From: Parasutterella secunda
GTDB taxonomy: Bacteria > Pseudomonadota > Gammaproteobacteria > Burkholderiales > Burkholderiaceae_F
NCBI RefSeq assembly: GCF_023336895.1
Contig: NZ_JAMBLT010000001.1
Span: 492,355-556,354 of the forward strand
Length of the DNA stretch: 64,000 nt
Direction of reading: 5' to 3'
Shown: one piece after another, positions 42,834 through 51,732 of the stretch
Layout of the letters: each line of letters opens with the position of its first letter
How positions within the stretch are numbered: position 1 is the stretch's first letter
The notes under the pieces: model-generated
What the model saw: the letters and a program-made list of their open reading frames with translations, nothing else
Told to the model about the DNA's origin: nothing
The model's database searches: none
Translations under genes and position numbers: made by a program

Positions 42834-44123
42834 CTAACGTTTTCGCTCAAGATAAAAGCGCTTAAAACACGCTTCGAGGTGTTGACGTTCAGCGGTAGAA
42901 AGATGCTCGGTGTCTTTGAGCAAGGCCAAGTTATCGTGAATGAGCTTACGAGTAATATCGTGAGCCATACGTTTTAAAGCGGCATCGACATCATTGCCGT
43001 TTTTGATACTGTGTTTGGCGCGCTCAATGCAGGCTTCGGACAAGTCGCTTGCGCGCTCAATCATCATTTCAATGGTAGGAACGCTGTTGCGCCATTGCAG
43101 CCAATCAGAAAAATCTTTGACACGCTGCGCAATGATGTGTCGGCTTTCATCCACGGCGGCCAAACGTTCAGCTTTGCCGCTTTGAACTACTTTGCCTAAA
43201 TCATCAACAGTGTAGACATAAACATCATCTAATCTGGCGACTTCCTCTTCAACATCACGCGGTACGGCTAGGTCAACGATGAATATCGGTTTGTGATGGC
43301 GCTCACGAATGGCTCGCTCAATCATGCCCAAGCCGATAATGGGAAGAGCGCTGGCTGTACAGGAGACAATGATGTCAAAACGTGAAATCTGCTGAGGTAA
43401 GTCCGCCAATTTCATGCATTGTGCGCTAAAACGAGCTGCGAGCGCTTCTCCACGGTCAAGCGAACGATTGGCAATCGTCATGGACTTTGGGGCCTGGCCG
43501 TTGAAATGGGCGGCGCATAATTCAATCATTTCTCCGGCGCCCACAAAAAGAACGTTTAAGTCGTGCAACTCGCCAAAGAGGCGGTTAGCCAATCGAACGG
43601 CCGCCGCCGACATAGAAACCGTATGTGCTCCGATTTCTGTTGCAGTGCGAACCTCTTTGGCAACAGTAAATGTTCTTTGAAAAAGGGTGTTGAGCATCAG
43701 CCCTAAACCGTGGGCTTTTCGTGCCGCTTTTTCAGCTTTTTTCATTTGACCGACGATTTGTGTTTCACCCAGAACCATTGAATCAAGGCCGCTAGCTACA
43801 CAAAACGCGTGCTCAACCACTTCTAAGTCTGTCAAAGCATATGTGTGGGGGGTGAGTTCAGATATGGACAGATTTTTCTCTTCAGCCAAGAAGGCTTCGA
43901 GCGCGCCGATGGCTAAGTCTGGATCTTCAGCCGCGCAGTAAAGTTCTGTGCGGTTGCAGGTAGACAGAATCAACGCTTCGGTAATATGGCCGGACTCTTC
44001 ACCCGACAGGCGCGACAAGACCCTGCCGATTGTCTCGGCAGTTTCCTCGGGACCGAATGCAACCCGTTCGCGAATAGCAAGCGGAGCGGTCGTGTGATTT
44101 AAACCTAAGGCCAGTAAGTGCAT
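42834..44123 (-). CDS. hemA: Glutamyl-tRNA reductase
   Basis: A 429-residue NADPH-dependent enzyme forming glutamate-1-semialdehyde, the first step of C5-pathway haem synthesis. LGLNHTTAPLAIRERVAF opens the catalytic domain, LSTCNRTELYC holds the thioester cysteine, and VLGETQIVGQMKKA follows. The NADPH domain carries NVLFVGAGEMIEL and PIFIVDLAVPRDVE; the C-terminal helical dimerisation domain ends the protein. ATG 44123 (MHLLALGLNHT) is chosen over an upstream ATG at 44159 that would add a hydrophobic, non-family stretch. Confidence 0.96.
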   Translation of the reverse strand: MHLLALGLNHTTAPLAIRERVAFGPEETAETIGRVLSRLSGEESGHITEALILSTCNRTELYCAAEDPDLAIGALEAFLAEEKNLSISELTPHTYALTDLEVVEHAFCVASGLDSMVLGETQIVGQMKKAEKAARKAHGLGLMLNTLFQRTFTVAKEVRTATEIGAHTVSMSAAAVRLANRLFGELHDLNVLFVGAGEMIELCAAHFNGQAPKSMTIANRSLDRGEALAARFSAQCMKLADLPQQISRFDIIVSCTASALPIIGLGMIERAIRERHHKPIFIVDLAVPRDVEEEVARLDDVYVYTVDDLGKVVQSGKAERLAAVDESRHIIAQRVKDFSDWLQWRNSVPTIEMMIERASDLSEACIERAKHSIKNGNDVDAALKRMAHDITRKLIHDNLALLKDTEHLSTAERQHLEACFKRFYLERKR

Positions 44124-44200
44124 GAAAAGAAAAAGGGAAAAACTTTCCCTAAAATCCAAACAGAAGCGTAAGTGTATAGCGTATCGATTAATTTTTCCTT

Positions 44201-44716
44201 ATGACAAAGAATCTTCCGCTTATTCCGACCAATGAAGACAGAATCCGGGCTGCCGTATTGCGTGCCAGACGACACGTTGATCGCCAGGCACTGATGAGTG
44301 CCGGAGCAACTTTTGTCCCGATCCCGGGAGTGGATATGTTGGTGGATGTCTCCGTTATGATCAAAATGATTGACCATATCAACTGGGAATTTGGTCTGAC
44401 TCCTGAACAAATTGATCGTTTGCCTAGTCAAAGAAGAATTCTGGCTTACCAGGCAATCAGTTGGGCGGGCACCGTTTTGGCCGGTAAAGTCATTACAGCC
44501 CAATTAGCCATTTCTGTTTTGAAAAGTGTCGGCATTAAATTAGGAAGCAAGCAAGCCGCTAAATGGGTGCCGGTCGTGGGGCAAATTAGTGCGGCGGCTT
44601 TAGGGTTCACAGCCTTGCGTTATTTGGGGCGCGAACATATTAAAGATTGTGAAAAAATTGCCCGCGAAGTTATTTTGAGGCTTTCAGCCGAAGAAAGTCA
44701 TCTCTCTTCGGATTAA
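44201..44716 (+). CDS. Uncharacterised membrane-associated protein, DUF697/YcjF-like
   Basis: A 171-residue protein not firmly recognised. Residues about 28-60 (SAGATFVPIPGVDMLVDVSV) and 85-145 contain two glycine/alanine-rich hydrophobic segments (AISWAGTVLAGKVITAQLA; PVVGQISAAALGFTALRYLG), a pattern like the DUF697 domain of YcjF and related GTPase-linked proteins, with possible membrane hairpins. No GTPase domain is present. It diverges from hemA. Function not assigned. Confidence 0.55.
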   Translation: MTKNLPLIPTNEDRIRAAVLRARRHVDRQALMSAGATFVPIPGVDMLVDVSVMIKMIDHINWEFGLTPEQIDRLPSQRRILAYQAISWAGTVLAGKVITAQLAISVLKSVGIKLGSKQAAKWVPVVGQISAAALGFTALRYLGREHIKDCEKIAREVILRLSAEESHLSSD

Positions 44717-44862
44717 GGCAAGATTTAATTTTCTCTTAACACTCACAGTCCTTACAATTAATCCCGTTCGGTGGCTTAGTAGAAATAGGTCACGGCTTTT
44801 GACGTCCTTTCCATACTCAATGGATTAAAAGGAAGGGATAGTTGTAATCTTTTGGAGGATAT

Positions 44863-46128
44863 ATGGCTAAAGAACTTCCTGCATTAAGTGAAGCGGTTTT
44901 CTCTCAGGTACAAAAAGTTGCTCAATTAGAAAAAGTTCAAAAAGCACTTCAAATCGCCAAGCGTGATGTTCAACGAGCAATGGATGAACAGGTAGAACTC
45001 TGTGAAATTCCCGCGCCGACCTTTATGGAAGAAAAGCGTGCGCAATCCGTTCTTGAACGCATGAAGGCCTATGGTTTGACTGATGTGAAGATGGATGAAA
45101 TCGGCAATGTCATCGGTGTTCGCAAAGGCACTGTGGAAGGCGGCCCGATTTTGGTTTTGGGCGCACATATGGACTCCGTTTTTTCCATCGATACGGATGT
45201 GACGGTGAAAAAAGACGGTATTCGTTATTCGGCTCCCGGCATCGGTGACAATTGCTCCGGCCTTCGTGCCATTTTGCAGGTTTTAAGAGGTCTTGAAGAA
45301 GCCAACATCCAGACAAAAGGTGATATTTGGTTCGTGGGTACTGTTGGTGAAGAAGGCAACGGTGACATTCGCGGTTCTAAACATTTGGTCAAAAACAATA
45401 AGATTGACGGCTTTATCGCGGTGGACTCCACTGATGTGGGTCGTGTGCTCTACGGAGCTACGGGTTCTCATCGCTGGCGCGTGAGCATTGACGGTTTGGG
45501 CGGCCACAGCTTCGCTGAATATGGAAAGACGCCGAGCGCTATTCACGCCATGGCTCGTGCTATTGAAAAGTTTGCTGATTTGCGTCCGGCTGCTGATCCG
45601 AAGACAACCTGGACGGTTGGAACGATTAAAGGTGGGACGACTGTTAATTCCATCGCCGCTCACTGCGAAGTCGAAATTGACATGAGAAGCTTTGACAACC
45701 AATGTCTTTTGGCTTTGGAAGCGGAAATTCTTTCGAAGTTCGATGAAGCTGTCGCAGAAGAAAACGCGTCTTGGACAATTACCGATCCGGAACGCATCCT
45801 TAAGGTAACAAAAACGGCAATCGGTGACCGCCCCGCCGGCACTCGTCCGCATGATTGCCCCGTGCTTCAAGTTGCCCGTAGCGCGCAGAAAGTGTTGGGT
45901 ATTGAGCTGACTCAATATGGCCGCTCTTCAACGGATGCTAATGCGCCGATGAGTGAAAATATCCCGTCGACTTGCTTGTGCTCGGGCGGACACGCTGAAA
46001 ATGCGCACAATGTGAAAGAATTCTTCGAAATGATTGACACCCATTTAGGCCCGCAGTTGCTGACTTTGACAGCTTTGAGTTTGGTTGGCGTCGAAGACGA
46101 AGAACCGCTGTTACCTAAGAAACTCTAA
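44863..46128 (+). CDS. M20 family metallopeptidase (PepT/ArgE-like)
   Basis: A 421-residue cytoplasmic zinc peptidase. LVLGAHMDSVFSIDTDV and GIGDNCSGLRAILQVL supply metal ligands, VGTVGEEGNGDIRGSKHL the catalytic glutamate, AVDSTDVGRVLYG the next ligand, and SGGHAENAHNVKEFF the C-terminal histidine. GATGSHRWRVSIDGLGGHSFAEYG starts the lid domain. It resembles tripeptidase-like members more than the two amidohydrolases at 29-31 kb. GGAGG gives a strong ribosome site. The usual peptide substrate is unknown. Confidence 0.87.
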   Translation: MAKELPALSEAVFSQVQKVAQLEKVQKALQIAKRDVQRAMDEQVELCEIPAPTFMEEKRAQSVLERMKAYGLTDVKMDEIGNVIGVRKGTVEGGPILVLGAHMDSVFSIDTDVTVKKDGIRYSAPGIGDNCSGLRAILQVLRGLEEANIQTKGDIWFVGTVGEEGNGDIRGSKHLVKNNKIDGFIAVDSTDVGRVLYGATGSHRWRVSIDGLGGHSFAEYGKTPSAIHAMARAIEKFADLRPAADPKTTWTVGTIKGGTTVNSIAAHCEVEIDMRSFDNQCLLALEAEILSKFDEAVAEENASWTITDPERILKVTKTAIGDRPAGTRPHDCPVLQVARSAQKVLGIELTQYGRSSTDANAPMSENIPSTCLCSGGHAENAHNVKEFFEMIDTHLGPQLLTLTALSLVGVEDEEPLLPKKL

Positions 46129-46223
46129 TCGTTATCAAACCGAATATACTGTCGGAAATTAACCCCCTTTGGGTTGGCGAAAAATCCAAAGGGGATGTGG
46201 CGTTTCTGCATTTGAGTTTTTTT

Positions 46224-46937
46224 ATGCGACCTTTGATTGGCGTGACATCACTTTGGGACGATGTAAAGTCCTGCGGTTGGATGTGGCAAGACTATTTAGA
46301 GCTAATTTGGGATGCGGGCGGCATGCCGATGGTACTGCCTTTAAATGTCTCACCGGAAGCTATTCATGAAGCTGTCGTTCGTTGTGACGGCTTTTTGTTT
46401 ACGGGCGGTCAAGATATTGCTCCGAGTTATTTTGACAGCCGGTGCCCCCAGTATTGTCAAAAACCGGCTCTAGTACGTGATGCGGTGGAATTTGCCCTTT
46501 TTGATGCAGCCCGCAACACCCATAAACCGATTTTCGGCATTTGCCGCGGTATGCAGCTCATTAACGTGGCAATGGGCGGAACACTGATAGAAGATATTCC
46601 CAATCAAGTCGGCAGCCGAACGGAACATCGCTATGTCACGCCGGGGACTCCGACCATGCATGAAGTGGATGTATTGGGCGAGTCTTATCTCTTTAAAGCC
46701 TGTGCAGAGCAAGTCATAACAGTCAATAGTTTTCACCACCAAGCAGTTGATCGGGTTGCCCCTACTCTGAATGTGATTGCCCGCTGTTCAACCGATCAAA
46801 TTGTTGAGGCGGTTCAAGCCAATGGCGATGATTTTCTGGTTGCTGTTCAATGGCACCCGGAGCGTATCTATCAGGGACGGCCGGAAAATCTGCGCCTAGT
46901 AGAATTTTTCATCGAAGCCGCACAAAAGAGATCCTAG
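46224..46937 (+). CDS. Gamma-glutamyl-gamma-aminobutyrate hydrolase (PuuD) family protein
   Basis: A 237-residue class I glutamine-amidotransferase-like hydrolase of the PuuD family (peptidase C26). RPLIGVTSLWDD begins the domain, GFLFTGGQDIAPSYF is typical, the nucleophile cysteine lies in PIFGICRGMQLINVAMGG, and the His-Glu pair is in VAVQWHPERIY. Members cut gamma-glutamyl bonds (for example gamma-Glu-GABA) in the cytoplasm. ATG 46224 is preferred; GTG 46197 would add nine residues. Neighbouring M20 peptidase and symporter genes suggest peptide or amino acid use. Confidence 0.87.
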   Translation: MRPLIGVTSLWDDVKSCGWMWQDYLELIWDAGGMPMVLPLNVSPEAIHEAVVRCDGFLFTGGQDIAPSYFDSRCPQYCQKPALVRDAVEFALFDAARNTHKPIFGICRGMQLINVAMGGTLIEDIPNQVGSRTEHRYVTPGTPTMHEVDVLGESYLFKACAEQVITVNSFHHQAVDRVAPTLNVIARCSTDQIVEAVQANGDDFLVAVQWHPERIYQGRPENLRLVEFFIEAAQKRS

Positions 46938-46938
46938 T

Positions 46939-47208
46939 ATGAAGAGTCCCAAAACGTATAAAGAAGCAATCGAACAAAGCCATAGAGAGGCACTCTATAC
47001 GGTTGGGGCAGCACTTTTGTTATTTCTCTTTTTCTGGGGTGTTCTTTTTTTGACACAGGATTCGGCTTATTCATGTTGGGGCTTGCCGCTTTGGTTTTGG
47101 CTCTCTTGTATTGGCGGCTATCTCTTATCCGTATTGGTTGTTTGGTTATTAGTAAAGTATTTCCTGCGCAATTTCAATCTTGATCATAAAGAGGAGAAGG
47201 AGCCGTGA
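46939..47208 (+). CDS. yhdT: YhdT family (DUF997) small membrane protein
   Basis: An 89-residue protein with two membrane helices (VGAALLLFLFFWGVLFL and LSCIGGYLLSVLVVWLLV), a basic N-terminus and a charged tail. In E. coli and many relatives yhdT lies directly upstream of panF, exactly as here, where its stop overlaps the panF GTG start. It is thought to be a small companion of the symporter; its function is unproven. Confidence 0.85.
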   Translation: MKSPKTYKEAIEQSHREALYTVGAALLLFLFFWGVLFLTQDSAYSCWGLPLWFWLSCIGGYLLSVLVVWLLVKYFLRNFNLDHKEEKEP

Positions 47209-48674
47209 GTCCGTCTTGGGTCATCTTCATTCCTCTTATCCTATTTCTTTTGGCTCTGTTGCTTCTCGGACGCACGGATCCGCAAAGAACGGGTGCTGAT
47301 TTTTTAAAAAGTTATTTTTTAGGCGATCGGGCTCTTAAGGGGTTCGTTTTGGCAATGACGCTTGTGGCCACCTATGGTTCGGTGAGCTCATTTGTCTCCG
47401 GTCCCGGTCTTGCCTGGCAGTACGGATTAGGCTGGGTAGTATTTGCCGCCCCTCAAATCATCACGGGTTTTCTGGTGTTAGGAGTGCTCGGCAAAAAATT
47501 ATCTTTGGTTAGTAGAAAAATTGGAGCCATTACCGTTATTGATGTCATAGTGGCTCGTTTTAAAAGCCCCGCATTAGGAGCGTTTTTATCCATTGCGCTG
47601 CTTTTCTTCTTCATGGCCATGATGGTGGGGCAATTTATCGGCGGTGCTCAACTGATTTCCCAAGCGGCCGGTATCGATTATGTGTTGGGACTTTTGGTCT
47701 TCGGCGTCGTTGTCATTGCTTATACAACCACCGGAGGATTTAAGGCTGTTGCTATAACCGATACAGTCTGTGCCCTATTGATGCTTGTCGGAATGGGTGT
47801 GTTGGCCGCCGATATCATCGGACAGGCGGGCGGTCTGTCCTCTTTGATGCAAAAAATTACTCAAGAGGCAAACGCCGGGCAGGCACAAGCCTTTTTTACG
47901 CCAACGTCTTCGGGAGCGCTTCCCTGGACTCTTCTTTTTTCATCCTGGATCCTGGTGGGCTTTGCAACGGTAGCCCTGCCACAGTCAGCCGTTCGTTGCA
48001 TGGCCTACAGACGAACGGAAGACTTGCATTTGGCCATGGTGGTAAGCACGGCTGTTTGTGGTGCGCTGATGATCGGTATGACACTTTTGGGGTTCTTGGC
48101 CCGTGGAGTTATTCCGGATGCTACCGTTTTCGGCCACAACACCGATGCGATGATTCCTTATTTAATTTCCCATCATATGAACCCATGGGTGGCCGGTATT
48201 ACCCTAGTTGCTCCGATTGCAGCCACCATGTCTACTGTCAGCTCACTATTGATTGCTGCTTCCTCTGCGATTATCAAAGACCTATTTTTAAAACGCTACA
48301 GTAGCATCCCTGATAAAGGCGAAGCAGTAAGGCGGTATGCCAAAGTTTGTACTTTTTCAATAGGGTTGCTGTCGCTTCTTTTAGCTGTTGCTCCCATGGA
48401 CATTATTGTTTGGATCAATATGTTTGCGTTTGGGGGATTGGAAATTGTTTTTTTGTGCCCATTGATCGGCGGTCTTTTTTGGGCTCGGGCAACGCGTTTA
48501 GGGGCGTGGGCGGCTGTTTGCGTCGGCCTCTGTATTTACGGATGGGCCTGTTTAGTGAAACCCGATCTTGGCGGCTGGCATGCTGTCACTCCGGCCATTC
48601 TTGCTTCAATTGTCGTTTTTGTCCTGGTCAGTTTGGTAGGCCGCAAAGAAAAGAACCTTGAATTTTTCCCATAA
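47205..48674 (+). CDS. panF: Sodium:pantothenate symporter PanF
   Basis: A 489-residue sodium:solute symporter (SSF family) with about thirteen membrane helices. Typical segments are SYFLGDRALKGFVLAMTLVATYGSVSSF, VAYTTTGGFKAVAITD-like (here VIAYTTTGGFKAVAIT) and LVAPIAATMSTVSSLLIAASSAII, the sodium-site helix. The pantothenate assignment follows from the yhdT partner and overall resemblance to PanF. GTG start overlaps yhdT, preceded by AAGGAG. Confidence 0.88.
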   Translation: MSPSWVIFIPLILFLLALLLLGRTDPQRTGADFLKSYFLGDRALKGFVLAMTLVATYGSVSSFVSGPGLAWQYGLGWVVFAAPQIITGFLVLGVLGKKLSLVSRKIGAITVIDVIVARFKSPALGAFLSIALLFFFMAMMVGQFIGGAQLISQAAGIDYVLGLLVFGVVVIAYTTTGGFKAVAITDTVCALLMLVGMGVLAADIIGQAGGLSSLMQKITQEANAGQAQAFFTPTSSGALPWTLLFSSWILVGFATVALPQSAVRCMAYRRTEDLHLAMVVSTAVCGALMIGMTLLGFLARGVIPDATVFGHNTDAMIPYLISHHMNPWVAGITLVAPIAATMSTVSSLLIAASSAIIKDLFLKRYSSIPDKGEAVRRYAKVCTFSIGLLSLLLAVAPMDIIVWINMFAFGGLEIVFLCPLIGGLFWARATRLGAWAAVCVGLCIYGWACLVKPDLGGWHAVTPAILASIVVFVLVSLVGRKEKNLEFFP

Positions 48675-48703
48675 AAAGAGCTTGCACCCAGATGGATGCA
48701 AGC
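48673..48703 (-). terminator. Terminator of the aldehyde dehydrogenase gene
   Basis: GCTTGCA and TGCAAGC form a perfect 7-bp stem around 10 nt; on the minus strand TCTTTTT follows. It lies between the convergent panF and aldehyde dehydrogenase genes. Confidence 0.8.
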
Positions 48704-48728
48704 CGACATTAAAAATTATCCAATGCAA

Positions 48729-50153
48729 CTAGAAGCTTGAACGATCAAAAATTGCTTTAGGTTGAGTAAATTCGAGCAGTCCGGCAAAACCGCCTTCTCG
48801 ACCGATGCCACTTTGTTTGTATCCGCCAAAGGGAGCCGTGACGTCACGGGGAGCGTCATTGATATAAACGTTGCCGGCTTTGATTTGTTTAGCAACTTCA
48901 ATGGCTTTTTGTTTATTGCCAAAGACAGCGGCATTAAGTCCATAAAGGGTGTCGTTGGCAATGGCAATCGCTTCTTCAATGGTTTTATAAGTAATCAAAC
49001 AGAGAACCGGTCCAAAGATTTCCTCACGAGCAATTCTCATGGAATTTTTAACATCAGTAAAAATAGCCGGTTTAATGTAGTAGCCGTGAGAGTAATCCGT
49101 AGGAATTTCTCCTGTCAGAAGTTTTGCTCCTTCTTCAAGTCCTAACTTCAAATAGGCAGTAATTTTTTCAAATTGGGCCTTGGAGGAAACCGGTCCAATT
49201 TTTGTTTTAGGATCGCTCGGATCGCCCACAATATAGTCAGGAATATGCTTAAGCAATAGCGCTTCAACGGTCTTTTTATCTTCTTCGGCAACAAGCAGAC
49301 GAGAAAAAGCCGTGCAGGTCTGACCACTATTGAGGAATATGGAATCAAAAAGTTTACCGACAGCTTTTTCATAGTCGGCGCCAGGCAGCCAAACGAAAGG
49401 TGACTTGCCACCCAATTCCAAGCTGATTCGCTTAATACTTTCTAAGGCACGTTGGCTCAGTTTAGAGCCGACTTTGGTTGATCCGGTAAAGGAAACCATA
49501 TCCACTAAGGGGTGAGAAGCAAGGGCATCGCCTACGGCACTGCCTTTACCTGTAACCATGTTAATAACTCCAGGCGGGAAGCCCGCTTGATCGAAAGCAT
49601 CAATTAAGAGATAGGCTGTAAGCGGAGTATGTTGGCTTGGTTTAAGCACAACGGTGTTGCCCATAAGGATTGCGGGAATAACCTTTTGGACGACCTGACC
49701 GAGCGGGTAGTTCCAAGGGGTAATGCAAGCGACAACCCCGATCGGTTCACGATAGACCGTTGAAGCTTGCAGGCTTTCTTCCAAAGGTAGTTGCATTGCG
49801 CAATCAATATAGGATTGGGTTCTTGTGTATTGGTACACACAATGAGACTGCACAGAAAAGCTAACGGGCGCTCCCAACTCTTTGACTTCAAGATCAATGA
49901 TTTTGTCTTGGTAGCCCTCAAAGATTGTGAGCATCTTTTTCATCAGGCCGACTCTAACAGCCAACTCCGTATTGCTCCAACTCTTAAAGGCTTCGTGCGC
50001 GGCTTTTACCGCGGCATCAATATCTTTTTCATTTCCTTCGGGAACCCGTGCAAAATGTTCAAGCGTTGCGGGGTTTTCAACCTCAATAAACCGCCCGCTT
50101 GTTGAATCGCACCAATGGCCATTGATATAAATTTTGTCAAAGTTGTATGCCAT
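48729..50153 (-). CDS. Aldehyde dehydrogenase family protein
   Basis: A 474-residue NAD(P)-dependent aldehyde dehydrogenase. The Rossmann part has CITPWNYPLGQ and VLKPSQHTP; FTGSTKVGSKL, the general-base glutamate in SLELGGKSPFVWL, and the catalytic cysteine in NSGQTCTAFSRLL are present. EIFGPVLCLITY and PFGGYKQSGIGREGG close the family pattern. ATG 50153 (MAYNFDKIYINGHW) is chosen; an ATG ten codons earlier is also in frame. The physiological aldehyde is unknown. Monocistronic with its own terminator. Confidence 0.9.
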   Translation of the reverse strand: MAYNFDKIYINGHWCDSTSGRFIEVENPATLEHFARVPEGNEKDIDAAVKAAHEAFKSWSNTELAVRVGLMKKMLTIFEGYQDKIIDLEVKELGAPVSFSVQSHCVYQYTRTQSYIDCAMQLPLEESLQASTVYREPIGVVACITPWNYPLGQVVQKVIPAILMGNTVVLKPSQHTPLTAYLLIDAFDQAGFPPGVINMVTGKGSAVGDALASHPLVDMVSFTGSTKVGSKLSQRALESIKRISLELGGKSPFVWLPGADYEKAVGKLFDSIFLNSGQTCTAFSRLLVAEEDKKTVEALLLKHIPDYIVGDPSDPKTKIGPVSSKAQFEKITAYLKLGLEEGAKLLTGEIPTDYSHGYYIKPAIFTDVKNSMRIAREEIFGPVLCLITYKTIEEAIAIANDTLYGLNAAVFGNKQKAIEVAKQIKAGNVYINDAPRDVTAPFGGYKQSGIGREGGFAGLLEFTQPKAIFDRSSF

Positions 50154-50229
50154 TACATTTCTCCCAAACTTTAGAACTGACACTTTCAGTATAGGACTGC
50201 CAAAATGTTTTGACGCAAAAAATAGTAAA

Positions 50230-50260
50230 AACTCCCGCCAGATTCAATCAGACAGGAGTT
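50230..50260 (-). terminator. Probable terminator after dsbI
   Basis: AACTCC and GGAGTT form a 6-bp stem with a 19-nt spacer; on the minus strand the second arm runs into TTTTT. It lies past the dsbI stop and before the aldehyde dehydrogenase start, so it probably ends the assT-dsbL-dsbI transcript. Confidence 0.55.
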
Positions 50261-50324
50261 CAGCTCTTTTGCTTGGTTACTCGTGAGGTTATTTAGTAAA
50301 GGCCTTATCGTCTTACCATTAGGT

Positions 50325-50990
50325 TTACTTCAGATAGTCGCGCTTTATCCATGCGAATAAAAGAGCGGCTAACAAAATAGCGTAGCAGACGCACGCGAGC
50401 ATGCAACATTCGGCCATGTCCATAAATTTCCATTGTGGAAACAGGTACCAACCATCGCTTGCTTGGTAAACCTCGATCAACCAACGTTGGAAATCGCCCA
50501 ATTCAGTACCCGCCGGCACGACCGGAGCGTCATAACCGCAATCGCCGGTTTGCTTAAACCAATCTGGCCACCATTTATCGAGTGGGAGACCAAAGTGGTA
50601 GGTGGGTTCTGTCGAGCAGCCTTGCATGCCAAACATCGCCAACGGATCATCAGAATGCACGGCGTCATGGATGCCCATCAGTTTCCAAGAGCACATCATT
50701 GTGTAGATCAAGCCGTAGAGGAAGATGCCGATACCGACGATCTTAGACCAAATCACCTTCGGTTTAATTGCAACAATGAAGGCGCCGATTGCCATTACGA
50801 TATTGCCGTAACGGATGTAGACGCATTGTTCACAGGGCAGCATATGCAGCCAGTTTTGGAATAAGTAGTGCGCTAGAAGCACTAACAAGATGGACGTAAA
50901 TGCAAAAAGCAGCCACGGTTCACGAGTGTCTTGCCAGGCGGCAAGCGTCCCCATGGGATCTTTTTTAAAGCTTGAACAAAACCCTTTCAT
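50325..50990 (-). CDS. dsbI: DsbB-like quinone-linked thiol oxidase DsbI
   Basis: A 221-residue inner-membrane protein of the DsbB/DsbI family with about four to five helices. The first periplasmic redox pair is in LPCEQCVYIRYGN (CEQC, between helices 1 and 2). The second periplasmic loop is long and contains GCSTEPTY and KQTGDCGYDAP cysteines. It reoxidises the DsbA-like partner and passes electrons to quinone. It lies 11 nt after dsbL and last in assT-dsbL-dsbI, the same order as described in uropathogenic E. coli. Confidence 0.88.
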   Translation of the reverse strand: MKGFCSSFKKDPMGTLAAWQDTREPWLLFAFTSILLVLLAHYLFQNWLHMLPCEQCVYIRYGNIVMAIGAFIVAIKPKVIWSKIVGIGIFLYGLIYTMMCSWKLMGIHDAVHSDDPLAMFGMQGCSTEPTYHFGLPLDKWWPDWFKQTGDCGYDAPVVPAGTELGDFQRWLIEVYQASDGWYLFPQWKFMDMAECCMLACVCYAILLAALLFAWIKRDYLK

Positions 50991-51001
50991 GAGGCCCTTC
51001 C

Positions 51002-51658
51002 TTATTTCTTAGACAATTCACGGATGTTGTCGACCATGCTGTCAATCGAAGTGATAGAAGCCGTCTTCAACAAATATTTACCATTGACTACGAAAGCGGG
51101 CACGCCTTGGACTTTGGCGACATCATAGGTGCAGTCTTTCCAAGACTTCACGAGAGCTTGAACCTTCGGATCGTTCTTCTTTTGATCAAAATCGGTGCGG
51201 CTCATACCGGCAGCGTCAAGAGCGGTCTTCAAGAAAGCGTCTTCACCGGCATCCCAGCGTTCTTTCTTATCGTGGTAAGCCTGATAGAGAGCAAATTTGG
51301 CTTTTTTGTGCAAAGAGCCTTCATCTGTCGGATCGCGGCCAGCGGCTTCGTCCTCAACCCAAAGCACAGCGAGAACGTCATCGCCTTGATTGCCATATTT
51401 ACCTTTGGTGTGAAGGTGATAGTCCTTAAAGGTGAGTTCCTTGCCGAGTTTTTCTTTAAGGATGGGAACCACACCTTTGTCATAGCGGTAGCAGAAGGGA
51501 CAGTCGTAGGAGTAAACCTTGATTAATGTTTTATCGGCGTTAACAATCGGTTTTTCTAGAACAACGTAGTCTTGACCTTCAACCGGGGCGGCAAAAGCAG
51601 AAACGGAGAAAGCCATGCCGACAGCGGCGGCAGCAGCTAAGAATTGGCGACGTAACAT
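51002..51658 (-). CDS. dsbL: DsbA-like thiol oxidase DsbL
   Basis: A 218-residue periplasmic thioredoxin-fold oxidase. The redox motif is YDCPFCYRYD (CPFC, about residues 53-56) and the cis-Pro loop is VQGVPAFVVNGKYLL. The signal peptide begins MLRRQFLAAAAAVG, which contains RRxFL, the core of a twin-arginine motif, before a short hydrophobic stretch ending AFAA, so Tat export is possible. Position between assT and dsbI indicates that its dedicated client is AssT. Confidence 0.9.
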   Translation of the reverse strand: MLRRQFLAAAAAVGMAFSVSAFAAPVEGQDYVVLEKPIVNADKTLIKVYSYDCPFCYRYDKGVVPILKEKLGKELTFKDYHLHTKGKYGNQGDDVLAVLWVEDEAAGRDPTDEGSLHKKAKFALYQAYHDKKERWDAGEDAFLKTALDAAGMSRTDFDQKKNDPKVQALVKSWKDCTYDVAKVQGVPAFVVNGKYLLKTASITSIDSMVDNIRELSKK

Positions 51659-51692
51659 ATTAAATTTCCTTTTGATTTAAATGTATTGCTAA

Positions 51693-51716
51693 GGGCGAAG
51701 ACGCATGTCTTCGCCC
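51693..51716 (-). promoter_or_regulatory. Strong hairpin between assT and dsbL
   Basis: GGGCGAAGAC and GTCTTCGCCC form a perfect 10-bp stem with a 4-nt loop, 16 nt after the assT stop. Only TT follows on the minus strand, so it probably acts as partial attenuator or 3' mRNA protector rather than a full terminator. Confidence 0.78.
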
Positions 51717-51732
51717 CGGTTTTCATAAAGAA

